Of a DNA stretch of 64,000 bases, positions 57,841 through 64,000 are shown piece after piece. Under the pieces are notes generated by a model. The model did no database searches. It worked only from the letters and a program-made list of their open reading frames with translations, and had not been told where the DNA came from. Each line of letters starts with the position of its first letter. Positions within the stretch are counted from its first letter, which is position 1. Origin of the DNA: a virus; IMG/VR virus record IMGVR_UViG_3300043774_001004, positions 25,842 through 89,841 of that record. One strand, given 5' to 3'. The position numbers and the translations under genes are program-made.

Positions 57841-58014
57841 ATGACAAAGTTAACACAAGAACAAGCACTAGGTATTGCGAGACACGCTCTTTCAGCTATC
57901 GGAGCAATTCTATTATTTAAAGGTAAAGTAGATGTTTCAACCTGGGATATAATCACAGGTAGCTTAATAAGCGTAACTGCCATTATCTGGTCAGTAACTT
58001 CTAAAAATAAGTAA
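57841..58014 (+). CDS. Two-helix membrane protein, candidate holin
   Basis: A 57-residue protein with two hydrophobic segments (about 11-27 and 36-53), a short turn (KGKVDVST) and a charged tail KNK. This is the size and topology of a class II or pinholin-type holin. It begins a region with a histidine kinase trio and an M15 endolysin. There is no biochemical proof; other small membrane roles are possible. Confidence 0.6.
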   Translation: MTKLTQEQALGIARHALSAIGAILLFKGKVDVSTWDIITGSLISVTAIIWSVTSKNK

Positions 58015-58022
58015 AACCTAAA

Positions 58023-58148
58023 ATGGGTAGAGCTAAGAAAGAGACGAAACCTAAAGGAAACAGGGCTAATAAACTTAAGAACATGAAAAGGATTCAGGCT
58101 AATGAAGCCATTCTTAAGCAATTAACACAGGAAATGAACAAGCAATAA
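58023..58148 (+). CDS. Small basic protein
   Basis: A 41-residue, very basic protein (MGRAKKETKPKGNRANKLKN at the start) with a short helix after it. It lies between the holin-like and cupin-like genes, behind an AAACCTAAA leader. A nucleic-acid-binding or structural peptide is possible. The call rests on position and a clean start and stop. Confidence 0.45.
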   Translation: MGRAKKETKPKGNRANKLKNMKRIQANEAILKQLTQEMNKQ

Positions 58149-58157
58149 CATGAAATA

Positions 58158-58427
58158 ATGTTTCCATTTCAAGAAGAAAAAGTTGCTGAAAAAACTTTTA
58201 TCAGAATTTTCCCAGAAGATACCCCTGAGCTGTCACTAAAGTGGCATTGGGATGAGGAAGATAGAATTATAGAGCCAGTTGGACCAACCAACTGGCTTTT
58301 TCAGTTTGATAACCAGTTGCCGACAGGGATAAATAACCAGATCTTTATCCCCAAGGGAGTCATCCATAGAATTATTAAAGGAAATGGTGAACTTAAAATA
58401 AAGGTTATAAAAATCAACACTGTGTAA
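58158..58427 (+). CDS. Small cupin-like protein
   Basis: An 89-residue protein with LKWHWDEEDRIIEPVG and FIPKGVIHRIIKGNGELKIK, the two half-motifs of a short cupin barrel: a His/Glu cluster and a P-x-G-x-x-H. It may bind a metal. Its stop abuts the TTG start of the histidine kinase gene (one-base gap). Function unknown. Confidence 0.6.
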   Translation: MFPFQEEKVAEKTFIRIFPEDTPELSLKWHWDEEDRIIEPVGPTNWLFQFDNQLPTGINNQIFIPKGVIHRIIKGNGELKIKVIKINTV

Positions 58428-58428
58428 A

Positions 58429-59688
58429 TTGAAATTAAAACTAAACCTAATAGCTTTTATGATGGTTGTTTTCTTTGCTCTGAAAACTTCCGTGTTATTA
58501 GATATCTTACCCTCTTCCCCGATCACAAGAGGCTCTGAATACATTCTATTTTTATTAACATCTTATTTCCTGTTTTCTTTCATAAATCATTATTTACGTA
58601 ATGAAAAAGAAAACAGAAAGCTGACTGAAAAGATTATACAAAAGGAAAGAGCATTATCAAATAGAATGGATGCAATCAATCGATCAAGTCCTGTAATTGA
58701 ATTTGATAAAGACGGGATAATCTGTTTTGCAAATAATTCATTTTTATATGCAATGGGATATAAACTAGAAGAGATTATAGGAAAGCATCATAGTATTTTT
58801 GTTTTTGACGATGAAAAAAATTCAAAGAAATATGTAAAGTTCTGGGATAAACTAAGATCAGGTGTTTATTTCAGTGGAGATATTGTTAGAAAGAAAAAGG
58901 ATGGCAGTGAGATCTATTTAAGTGCTACATACAATCCAATTATAAACGAAAAGGGAGAAACCTATCGAGTATTAAAAATCGCAAGAGATATAACTGAAAT
59001 TATTGAAAAGTCAAGGGAAATTGAAAAACAAAACACTTATCTCGAGCACGCTGCTAAAATCTTAAGACATGATATGCATAGTGGTATTAACACCTATATC
59101 CCAAGGGGTATTAGTTCACTTGAAAGAAGATTAAAGCCAGAGGTCGTTAAAGAACTTAAGCTTGAAGCACCTCTTAAAATGCTTAAAGAGGGTTTAAAGC
59201 ATACCCAAAAAGTCTACAGAGGGGTATATGAATTTACAAATCTTGTAAAGAAAGACGTTGTCTTAAATAAAGAACTAATGGATCCTAAAAAAGTTCTTAA
59301 AGATTATTTAGAATCTACTTCCTATTCCGGTCAAGTAATTATTGAAGATCTTCCTGAAATTGAAATTAATGAATCTCTTTTCTGTACTGCCATTGATAAT
59401 CTGATCAGAAATGGCCTAAAGTACAATGATAGTGATACTAAATGGGTCAAGCTTTATATGTTAGATGAAAATACTCTGGCTATACAGGACAATGGTAGAG
59501 GTTTAAGCCAAGAAGACTTTGACCATCTTTCAAAACCATACACAAGAAAAGAGGGTCAGAAAGAATCTGGCTCTGGTTTAGGTCTAAATATATGTACAGC
59601 AATTTTACATGAACATGGTTTCGATATTACATGTAAAAAGGCAGGTAAGTGTGGGACAATAATGATGATAAATATAAAAATAAACTGA
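58429..59688 (+). CDS. Membrane sensor histidine kinase with PAS domain
   Basis: A 419-residue kinase with TTG start. Two membrane helices (about 5-24 and 36-54) enclose a loop of about a dozen residues, then a coiled linker, then a PAS domain (about 84-192: SPVIEFDKDGIICFANNSF, YKLEEIIGKH, GEIYLSATYNPI-like strands). A helical hairpin follows with the presumed phospho-acceptor H214 in ILRHDMHSGI, and an HATPase domain with DNLIRNGLKYND (N box), IQDNGRG (G1) and GSGLGLNIC (G2). All catalytic boxes look intact. The response regulator follows after 4 bases. The stimulus is unknown; the tiny periplasmic loop and PAS suggest an internal or membrane signal. Confidence 0.9.
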   Translation: MKLKLNLIAFMMVVFFALKTSVLLDILPSSPITRGSEYILFLLTSYFLFSFINHYLRNEKENRKLTEKIIQKERALSNRMDAINRSSPVIEFDKDGIICFANNSFLYAMGYKLEEIIGKHHSIFVFDDEKNSKKYVKFWDKLRSGVYFSGDIVRKKKDGSEIYLSATYNPIINEKGETYRVLKIARDITEIIEKSREIEKQNTYLEHAAKILRHDMHSGINTYIPRGISSLERRLKPEVVKELKLEAPLKMLKEGLKHTQKVYRGVYEFTNLVKKDVVLNKELMDPKKVLKDYLESTSYSGQVIIEDLPEIEINESLFCTAIDNLIRNGLKYNDSDTKWVKLYMLDENTLAIQDNGRGLSQEDFDHLSKPYTRKEGQKESGSGLGLNICTAILHEHGFDITCKKAGKCGTIMMINIKIN

Positions 59689-59692
59689 AAAA

Positions 59693-60130
59693 ATGATAGA
59701 ATCTATACTATTGGTAGATGATGAGGATCTATTCCACTTAGTATTTGAAGATGCATGTAGTCTACTCGACATTACGTTATCTTTAAGTGCTGTAAACAGT
59801 TCTGATGAAGCAGAAAAGATGTTCAAAAAATGGTTTGAAACTGGTGACACGGATGAAAGACCGAAGTGTGTATTTGTGGACTTAAACATTATAGGTTCTA
59901 GTTTTGATGGTATCGAATTGATAAGAAAAATCAATTTTGAATATGGGAATCACGTAGTGATTGGTATAATTTCATCAAGTAACGAGGCAACAGAACAGGC
60001 AAAAGCAATTCAGGCAGGTGCCCAGTTTTGGATTGTTAAGTCAGACGACATTGAACCTCGCCTAGAGGATTTTAAAAAGGACTATTTAGAGTACGAAAAA
60101 AGAAAAGCTCCCTTTAAAGTCTATAGATAA
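59693..60130 (+). CDS. Response regulator receiver protein
   Basis: A single-domain receiver of 145 residues without a DNA-binding output. The acidic pair D9-D10 is in LLVDDED, the phospho-acceptor is D63 in CVFVDLNI, the conserved Ser is in GIISSSNEA, and K116 is in WIVKSDD. It would take phosphate from the kinase before it and act by protein contact, perhaps with the coiled-coil membrane protein after it. It is spaced 3-4 bases from both neighbours. Confidence 0.9.
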   Translation: MIESILLVDDEDLFHLVFEDACSLLDITLSLSAVNSSDEAEKMFKKWFETGDTDERPKCVFVDLNIIGSSFDGIELIRKINFEYGNHVVIGIISSSNEATEQAKAIQAGAQFWIVKSDDIEPRLEDFKKDYLEYEKRKAPFKVYR

Positions 60131-60133
60131 TCT

Positions 60134-60793
60134 ATGGTAAAGATAGACGACACTACTAAAAAAGCACTGATCCAGTTAGCTGAAGACAGAAGCATATTTC
60201 TTGAAGGTAATATACTTAAGGTTTTAGACGTTTCTGATGATCCTGATTTTGAACATTATATTAAAAATGCATCAGAAAGGGACAAAGAAATTAGACGTAA
60301 ACGTTTAGATATTACAAAGCAGATTCAGAATCAGAACAGAGAGTTAATGGAGACTCAAACTGCAAATGATAGTCTGATGCAAGAGATTAAAGATGCCCTT
60401 AGCCAGGCTGAAGAGTCTAAGGCACAAATGGAGCAACAGAACAGTGAATTGATAGCATCTAAAGAGGAAAACATTCGAATGAATGAAGAACTTAAAGAGG
60501 CCCTAGATGCTGCAGAAGACGCAAAGTTACATGCAGAAACGGATCTGGATCTTTTACAAAAGAAAACACAATTCCAGTTAATTAACCTGATAGTAAAAGT
60601 TGCCCTGATAGTTATAGCAGGTGTCGGTATAACAACCACCGCTCTATACCTGGCCGCAATGTTTACGAATAAAGATACTCAGATCATTGGTTCAACCTGG
60701 AGTAACATGTTTGGTATATTACTTACAAACGCCTTTAGTATCATTGGTACTATTATGGGTGTAAAATATGCATCAGAAAAATCATCTGAATAA
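60134..60793 (+). CDS. Coiled-coil membrane protein, putative output of two-component system
   Basis: A 219-residue protein with a short N-terminal domain (about 1-50), a long coiled coil (about 45-145, dense in E, Q and K), and two membrane helices (about 148-174 and 186-210) near the C-terminus. The N-terminus would face the cytoplasm. It follows the response regulator by 3 bases and precedes the M15 endolysin by one. An effector or adaptor role in membrane signalling or lysis control is inferred from position only. Confidence 0.7.
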   Translation: MVKIDDTTKKALIQLAEDRSIFLEGNILKVLDVSDDPDFEHYIKNASERDKEIRRKRLDITKQIQNQNRELMETQTANDSLMQEIKDALSQAEESKAQMEQQNSELIASKEENIRMNEELKEALDAAEDAKLHAETDLDLLQKKTQFQLINLIVKVALIVIAGVGITTTALYLAAMFTNKDTQIIGSTWSNMFGILLTNAFSIIGTIMGVKYASEKSSE

Positions 60794-60794
60794 T

Positions 60795-61265
60795 ATGAAC
60801 TTATCAGAACATTTAACACTGAATGAGGTTATTAAATCATCAACTGCCATCAGACTAGGCATCGATAATAAACCAACCGAAGAGCACTTAAATAACTTGA
60901 AGCTTTTGGCTGAAAAGGTTTTTGAGCCAATTCGTAATCATTTTGGCAAGCCAATCTATATCTCATCTGGATATAGAAGTGCTGCCTTGAATAATGCAGT
61001 GCCTGGTTCATCAGCCACTTCACAACACTGTTCAGGTGAGGCCTTAGATCTAGATCAAGATGACAGAAACACTGGCATTACAAACAAAATGGTATTTGAC
61101 TATATCAAAAACAATTTAGACTTTGACCAACTTATTTGGGAATATGGCACAGATTCTAATCCTGACTGGGTTCATGTATCTTATGAATCTTCACGTGCTC
61201 AAAGAAAACAAATCTTGAGATGTAAAAGAGTTAATGGTAAGCCTAAATATGAACCTTACAGATAA
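60795..61265 (+). CDS. M15 peptidase endolysin
   Basis: A 156-residue D-Ala-D-Ala or L-Ala-D-Glu type peptidase (Peptidase_M15_3). SSGYRSAALNNAVPG, the zinc motif SQHCSGEALDLD (His and Asp) and DWVHVSYE (second His) are in order. ATG 60795 overlaps nothing and replaces an upstream 60768 start inside the membrane protein gene. No signal peptide is present, so a holin would be needed. It likely degrades host peptidoglycan cross-links at lysis. Confidence 0.88.
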   Translation: MNLSEHLTLNEVIKSSTAIRLGIDNKPTEEHLNNLKLLAEKVFEPIRNHFGKPIYISSGYRSAALNNAVPGSSATSQHCSGEALDLDQDDRNTGITNKMVFDYIKNNLDFDQLIWEYGTDSNPDWVHVSYESSRAQRKQILRCKRVNGKPKYEPYR

Positions 61266-61294
61266 CAATAAATAGACTATAACAAATCTATATT

Positions 61295-61657
61295 ATGGGA
61301 CAAATTAAGAAATTTAACGAATATTTTGAAAGTGGTAAAACCGATCAAAAAGTAGAAGAGGCTAAAAATCAACAAATGATTGACATGACCTATATTATTG
61401 GTCTAGATGTAAATGACACAATGAATAATTTATATTCTAAACTTTCTAAGCAATATACAAAGTCATTTAAAGGTAAAAAGGTAGAATTTATCACAACTCA
61501 AATGGGTGGAGGCCCAAAGTCACAGGGAAAAGGAATTGTAAAAGAGGTAGTTATTGAAGTAGGGCAATCGTCTTCTTCACGTCAGCCTTACACTATTGAA
61601 TTTATTACTGAAGACGGCAAATCTTTCTACGACGTAACACACATTGTTGAATTATAA
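61295..61657 (+). CDS. Leader-tagged hypothetical protein
   Basis: A 120-residue protein starting MGQIKKFNEYFESGKTDQKV (sites FES and KVEEA, weaker than in others). The body contains a helical segment and a beta part, VEFITTQMGGGPKSQGKGIV, ending FITEDGKSFYDVTHIVEL. Function unknown. Confidence 0.58.
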   Translation: MGQIKKFNEYFESGKTDQKVEEAKNQQMIDMTYIIGLDVNDTMNNLYSKLSKQYTKSFKGKKVEFITTQMGGGPKSQGKGIVKEVVIEVGQSSSSRQPYTIEFITEDGKSFYDVTHIVEL

Positions 61658-61707
61658 TGGACGAGATATTCGACGAATATAATTGGCATCCAGACACGAC
61701 ATTATAA
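61657..61707 (+). CDS. Possible 16-residue peptide
   Basis: A short frame (MDEIFDEYNWHPDTTL) that begins at the stop of the previous gene in a TAATG overlap and ends two bases before the terminator stem. Coupled translation is possible, but so short a frame could be chance. Confidence 0.25.
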   Translation: MDEIFDEYNWHPDTTL

Positions 61708-61708
61708 A

Positions 61709-61731
61709 GGCGAGCATTGCTCGCCTTTTTT
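61709..61731 (+). terminator. Terminator between convergent gene blocks
   Basis: GGCGAGC (61709-61715) and GCTCGCC (61719-61725) form a 7-bp stem with a 3-base loop and a run of six Ts on the plus strand. On the minus strand a shorter T run follows, so it may serve both directions. Confidence 0.9.
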
Positions 61732-61732
61732 C

Positions 61733-61864
61733 TTATCTACCTTGACCTCTATAGGCTTTAGGTTTACCTTCTTTAGGACCGAACTTTTTTCTAGCTCTTC
61801 CTTTTTTCTTGCAGCCAAACGTGATCTTCGCGTTTACGGCTTTACTTGATTTGTCTTTTGCCAC
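61733..61864 (-). CDS. Small basic virion-type peptide
   Basis: A 43-residue minus-strand frame from GTG at 61864, following the DUF5824-like gene by 9 bases. It is strongly basic: KAVNAKITFGCKKKGRARKK, then a tail rich in Lys, Arg and Gly ending KPKAYRGQGR. The regular spacing and conserved-looking tail support a real gene; a DNA-binding or head-associated role is inferred. Confidence 0.55.
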   Translation of the reverse strand: MAKDKSSKAVNAKITFGCKKKGRARKKFGPKEGKPKAYRGQGR

Positions 61865-61873
61865 TACATGTTA

Positions 61874-62677
61874 TTATTTTTTGCCTTTGTAATCATCCCA
61901 GAGATCTTGATCGGCCTTTCTAGCTCCTCCTTCACCCGTGATAAATGAATTTACTCTACCCATAGCCCATGCTGCTTGAGGTGTACCAGGTTTATGACCA
62001 GTTCTCCATGCCGCCATGCCACGGTCATGAACCTGTTTTAGTATTTTGTATGGTATGCCAGTCTCATCGGTTTTGTTTTTAAGAGCTGTCTCGATTTTCG
62101 AGTCTTCATTAACAACTGATTCGTCTTTTTTGTCACCATACTTTTTCTTGTACGCTTTTGTAGCAGGACTTTCTTTAGTATCTTGTGGTTCACCTTTGGT
62201 ATCACCACCTTTATAATCTGCCGGCCAATCTTTGTATGCAGAAGGGTCGTCTGAATCTTTTTTAGAGTGCTTGTCAATTTCTTTTTTCATTAACTCACGC
62301 TCTTTCTTAGTATCTGCAGTTAAGTATTCACCTTTAACCTTTTTACCCTTAGCCGTTTCTGCCTCTTTACCTTCGCCTTTGTCTTCGGTTTCCTTTTTCT
62401 CCCAGGCCATATTTGTATGTTCATATTCATGGCTTTCGTCTTTAGGACCACCATATTCTGGGCTTTTTACTTTCTTACCCTCATCATCTCCAGCTTCTCT
62501 GGCGATCATACCCTGTGCAATCAAGCTTGACTTTACGCCGAACGGTATCTCTTTACCCTGTTCATACTCTTTCTTATAATTTAGAAGCGTTTCTCTACTA
62601 TAGGGAGACTTCTTTTCATTTAGCTTAGCATGTTTTAAGGCTTCAGCATATTGTTCAAGCGTAAGGATTGGCTTCAT
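61874..62677 (-). CDS. Leader-tagged charged protein with DUF5824-like C-terminus
   Basis: A 267-residue protein starting MKPILTLEQYAEALKHAKLN with a KLNE site. Next come a helical domain (YSRETLLNYKKEYEQGKEIP), a long Lys/Glu/Asp low-complexity middle, and a second site-like ESVVNEDS near residue 190. The C-terminal domain (ETGIPYKILKQVHDRGMAAW and GTPQAAWAMGRVNSFITG) resembles the phage DUF5824 domain. If both sites are cut, the C-terminal domain is freed. Confidence 0.7.
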   Translation of the reverse strand: MKPILTLEQYAEALKHAKLNEKKSPYSRETLLNYKKEYEQGKEIPFGVKSSLIAQGMIAREAGDDEGKKVKSPEYGGPKDESHEYEHTNMAWEKKETEDKGEGKEAETAKGKKVKGEYLTADTKKERELMKKEIDKHSKKDSDDPSAYKDWPADYKGGDTKGEPQDTKESPATKAYKKKYGDKKDESVVNEDSKIETALKNKTDETGIPYKILKQVHDRGMAAWRTGHKPGTPQAAWAMGRVNSFITGEGGARKADQDLWDDYKGKK

Positions 62678-62682
62678 AGTTT

Positions 62683-63018
62683 TTATTTAATTCCAAGTTC
62701 TTTATGTAGTACTTCCATGAATGGTTCGTAATTATGAGAACCATATTCATCTCTCAGTACCTTGGCTACTGCAGATGCAAAATCGGCATAAGACATCGAG
62801 TCATCTATTTTGACCATTGCCTTATTGATTTCAGTAGATAATTTATCTGACTGTGCTGATTCATTTACATTACCGCATTTATGACAGGTAAAAGGATCAT
62901 CACCAGCATCATCTTTAGCCCATGACCATTTACATTTATCACAAACTATGGTATCACCAACCACACTTTCTTTTTTCAAAGAAGCGTTGTAGTTTTCGGA
63001 TGTTAGGATATATTTCAT
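62683..63018 (-). CDS. Leader-tagged zinc-ribbon protein
   Basis: A 111-residue protein starting MKYILTSENYNASLKKESVV, a degenerate leader. A zinc ribbon follows, CDKCKWSW...FTCHKCG with four Cys, then NVNES, another site-like sequence, then a helical C-terminal domain. It overlaps the GH19 gene by 4 bases on the minus strand. A nucleic-acid-binding cargo is possible. Confidence 0.65.
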   Translation of the reverse strand: MKYILTSENYNASLKKESVVGDTIVCDKCKWSWAKDDAGDDPFTCHKCGNVNESAQSDKLSTEINKAMVKIDDSMSYADFASAVAKVLRDEYGSHNYEPFMEVLHKELGIK

Positions 63019-63854
63019 TTAGTTAAAAGTGCGTAGTATTCTTTAAAGTGTTTGATTCTATCTTCTAGACCGATAGTACCACCATTCACTCTCTTTGTAA
63101 CCTGTGTTACAATATCTTCAGAAAAACCTTTATCGCAGATTGACCAAAGACCGTTTTTATTAAAGAAAAATGCAGCAGAAGCCAAAGGATATTTAGTTGC
63201 TACCAGGTCTGGATTTTCTACAACGTTTTCTTCAACTGTGGCGTCAAATGATTGATAGTTTGACTTACCTGTCAATTGGATATAACCACGGCCTCTAAAT
63301 TTCCAGCCATCACCTGATCCTTCGTTTCCGTTACCCATTCTATCAGCATATACTCTGTTAGCAATCTTTTCAGGTCTTTTAGCATATGAAGGGGCTGATG
63401 CTTCCGTGAAATACTTACGGAAAACTTTTACAAGACCAGTTTCTGAATAGTTAAGATTTTCACTTACGGCTTTAAAGCCACCTGATTCATGACCACATTG
63501 GGCTAAAAAGTGAGCTAATCTTAAGTTAGTTGAAATGTTAAACTTAGCAGCAGTGTCTGGGATTTGAGCTAAAACTGAATCTGGAATATGACCTCTCAGT
63601 TTCTCTAATTTAAGTGCACCGGCTTGAAGTGGTGCACTAGATACTGGTGCACTAGTTACTGGTGTACTAGATTCTGTAAACATTTTAGACCATGTTCCAT
63701 CACCTACTATACCATCTGCTGTTAAACCATTTAAAGTTTGCCAAGCTTTTACTGCTTCGGCTGTTTTAGGACCAAAGCTGCCATCTGCAGTTAGACCTAA
63801 TTTAGACTGGAGTTTCTTAACTTCTTCTCCTGTTGAACCTATTTTTAATATCAT
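63015..63854 (-). CDS. Endolysin: peptidoglycan-binding domain plus GH19 chitinase-like domain
   Basis: A 279-residue protein. Residues 1-60 are a PG_binding_1 repeat (GSTGEEVKKLQSKLGLTADG, then FGPKTAEAVKAWQ), followed by a Ser/Thr/Pro linker and a GH19-like lysozyme domain (about 85-279): LAHFLAQCGHESGGFKAVSE with the catalytic Glu, WKFRGRGYIQLTGKSNY with the second Glu/Gln region, and VTKRVNGG. It cuts glycan strands. It is the third cell-wall enzyme in the window. A TATATAA box lies 25 bases upstream on the minus strand. Confidence 0.9.
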   Translation of the reverse strand: MILKIGSTGEEVKKLQSKLGLTADGSFGPKTAEAVKAWQTLNGLTADGIVGDGTWSKMFTESSTPVTSAPVSSAPLQAGALKLEKLRGHIPDSVLAQIPDTAAKFNISTNLRLAHFLAQCGHESGGFKAVSENLNYSETGLVKVFRKYFTEASAPSYAKRPEKIANRVYADRMGNGNEGSGDGWKFRGRGYIQLTGKSNYQSFDATVEENVVENPDLVATKYPLASAAFFFNKNGLWSICDKGFSEDIVTQVTKRVNGGTIGLEDRIKHFKEYYALLTK

Positions 63855-63879
63855 AATAATGAGTTTTAAGTATTTTGGA

Positions 63880-63886
63880 TTATATA
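63880..63886 (-). promoter_or_regulatory. Candidate TATATA-type promoter (minus strand)
   Basis: TATATAA on the minus strand lies 25 bases before the GH19 ATG and just after the stop of the gene upstream, the same arrangement as on the plus strand. Confidence 0.4.
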
Positions 63887-63890
63887 TTCC

Positions 63891-64000
63891 CTACTCCGCC
63901 CATTTTATGATTTTCTTCCTTATTCTAGGTTTACGACCCTTTTTGATATCACGATTGATTTGGCGCTCTATATGCATTCTGACATTGGCCTTAGCGCCTT
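63891..64000 (-). CDS. Partial gene, basic C-terminus
   Basis: The minus-strand frame is open from the window edge to a TAG at 63893-63891. The visible 35 or so residues are very basic (IERQINRDIKKGRKPRIRKK near the end). The 5' part lies outside the window, so no function can be given; an internal ATG could alternatively start a 28-residue peptide. Confidence 0.4.
   Translation of the reverse strand, partial: GAKANVRMHIERQINRDIKKGRKPRIRKKIIKWAE

Noticed and set aside
62232-62579. Plus-strand frame of 115 codons with hydrophobic, signal-like sequence
   Set aside because: It is antisense to the Lys/Glu-rich tagged protein; Lys and Glu codons read backwards give Phe, Leu and Ser.
1-64000. Integrase, attachment sites or a replication origin
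   Set aside because: No recombinase, att-like core or iteron cluster was visible; the window seems to be part of a lytic phage genome, though the rest is not shown.

Overview
This window looks like part of a large tailed double-stranded DNA phage genome rather than a cellular chromosome. Almost every base is coding and neighbouring genes overlap by a few bases. The genes mix virion, lysis, nucleotide, DNA-repair and host-takeover functions, and 61.7 kb of plus-strand genes meet a minus-strand block at a shared terminator. Two things suggest a host in the Bacteroidota: starts sit behind A-rich leaders without a clear Shine-Dalgarno sequence, and several families (a DUF5522-like protein, a DUF2061/CysC pair) are typical of that phylum. 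The genome is AT-rich and uses the standard code. T4-like logic is suggested by thymidylate-synthase-fold hydroxymethylase candidates, dNMP kinases, and many proteins with a short N-terminal leader ending in an (F/S)-x-N-E type site. That leader resembles T4 capsid-targeting sequences cut by the prohead protease. No terminase, capsid, portal, polymerase or integrase lies in the window.

Layout. 0-1.2 kb: a beta-rich protein, then a complete tmRNA gene with terminator. 1.2-8.8 kb: guanylate kinase, a second P-loop kinase, a sulfotransferase, an arginine-deiminase-fold enzyme, and two thymidylate-synthase paralogues flanking an APH-like kinase (a probable base-modification unit), then a degenerate phosphoesterase and a sigma factor. 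8.8-13.6 kb: leader-tagged small proteins, a PD-(D/E)XK nuclease, spanin-like membrane proteins and a candidate virion protein. 13.6-18.0 kb: a 1441-residue collagen-like fibre. 18.0-42.3 kb: a very large glycan locus with GT4, GT25, GT10, GT11-like and heptosyltransferase-like enzymes, methyltransferases, two sulfotransferases, GDP-mannose dehydratase, the Kdo enzymes KdsD/KdsA/KdsB, APS kinase with DUF2061, and a GIY-YIG homing endonuclease. 42.3-50.9 kb: hypothetical proteins, UV-damage endonuclease, a zincin, leader-tagged ATP-grasp and HAD enzymes, argininosuccinate synthase and lyase, and a run of leader-tagged small proteins. 51-55 kb: a DEDD exonuclease, translation factor IF-3, a phosphoesterase, a lytic transglycosylase and an AAA ATPase. 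55-61.7 kb: leader-tagged proteins including a ferritin-like one, a holin-like protein, a histidine kinase/response regulator/coiled-coil trio and an M15 endolysin. 61.7-64 kb (minus): a basic peptide, two leader-tagged proteins, a GH19 endolysin and a gene running off the edge.

How it may work together. The sugar-nucleotide, sulfate-donor and glycosyltransferase genes directly follow the Thr/Ser-rich collagen-like fibre, so a phage-made, partly sulfated glycan on the fibre or on the host surface is plausible. The kinases and hydroxymethylase-like pair point to modified pyrimidines in phage DNA. tmRNA, IF-3 and a sigma factor suggest takeover of translation and transcription. The leader-tagged proteins, including enzymes, are the best candidate for an undescribed system: virion cargo addressed by a modular, cleavable tag. 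A complete two-component system inside the lysis genes and an arginine/citrulline enzyme set are the other standouts. Product names rest on motif recognition by eye; no database search was run.
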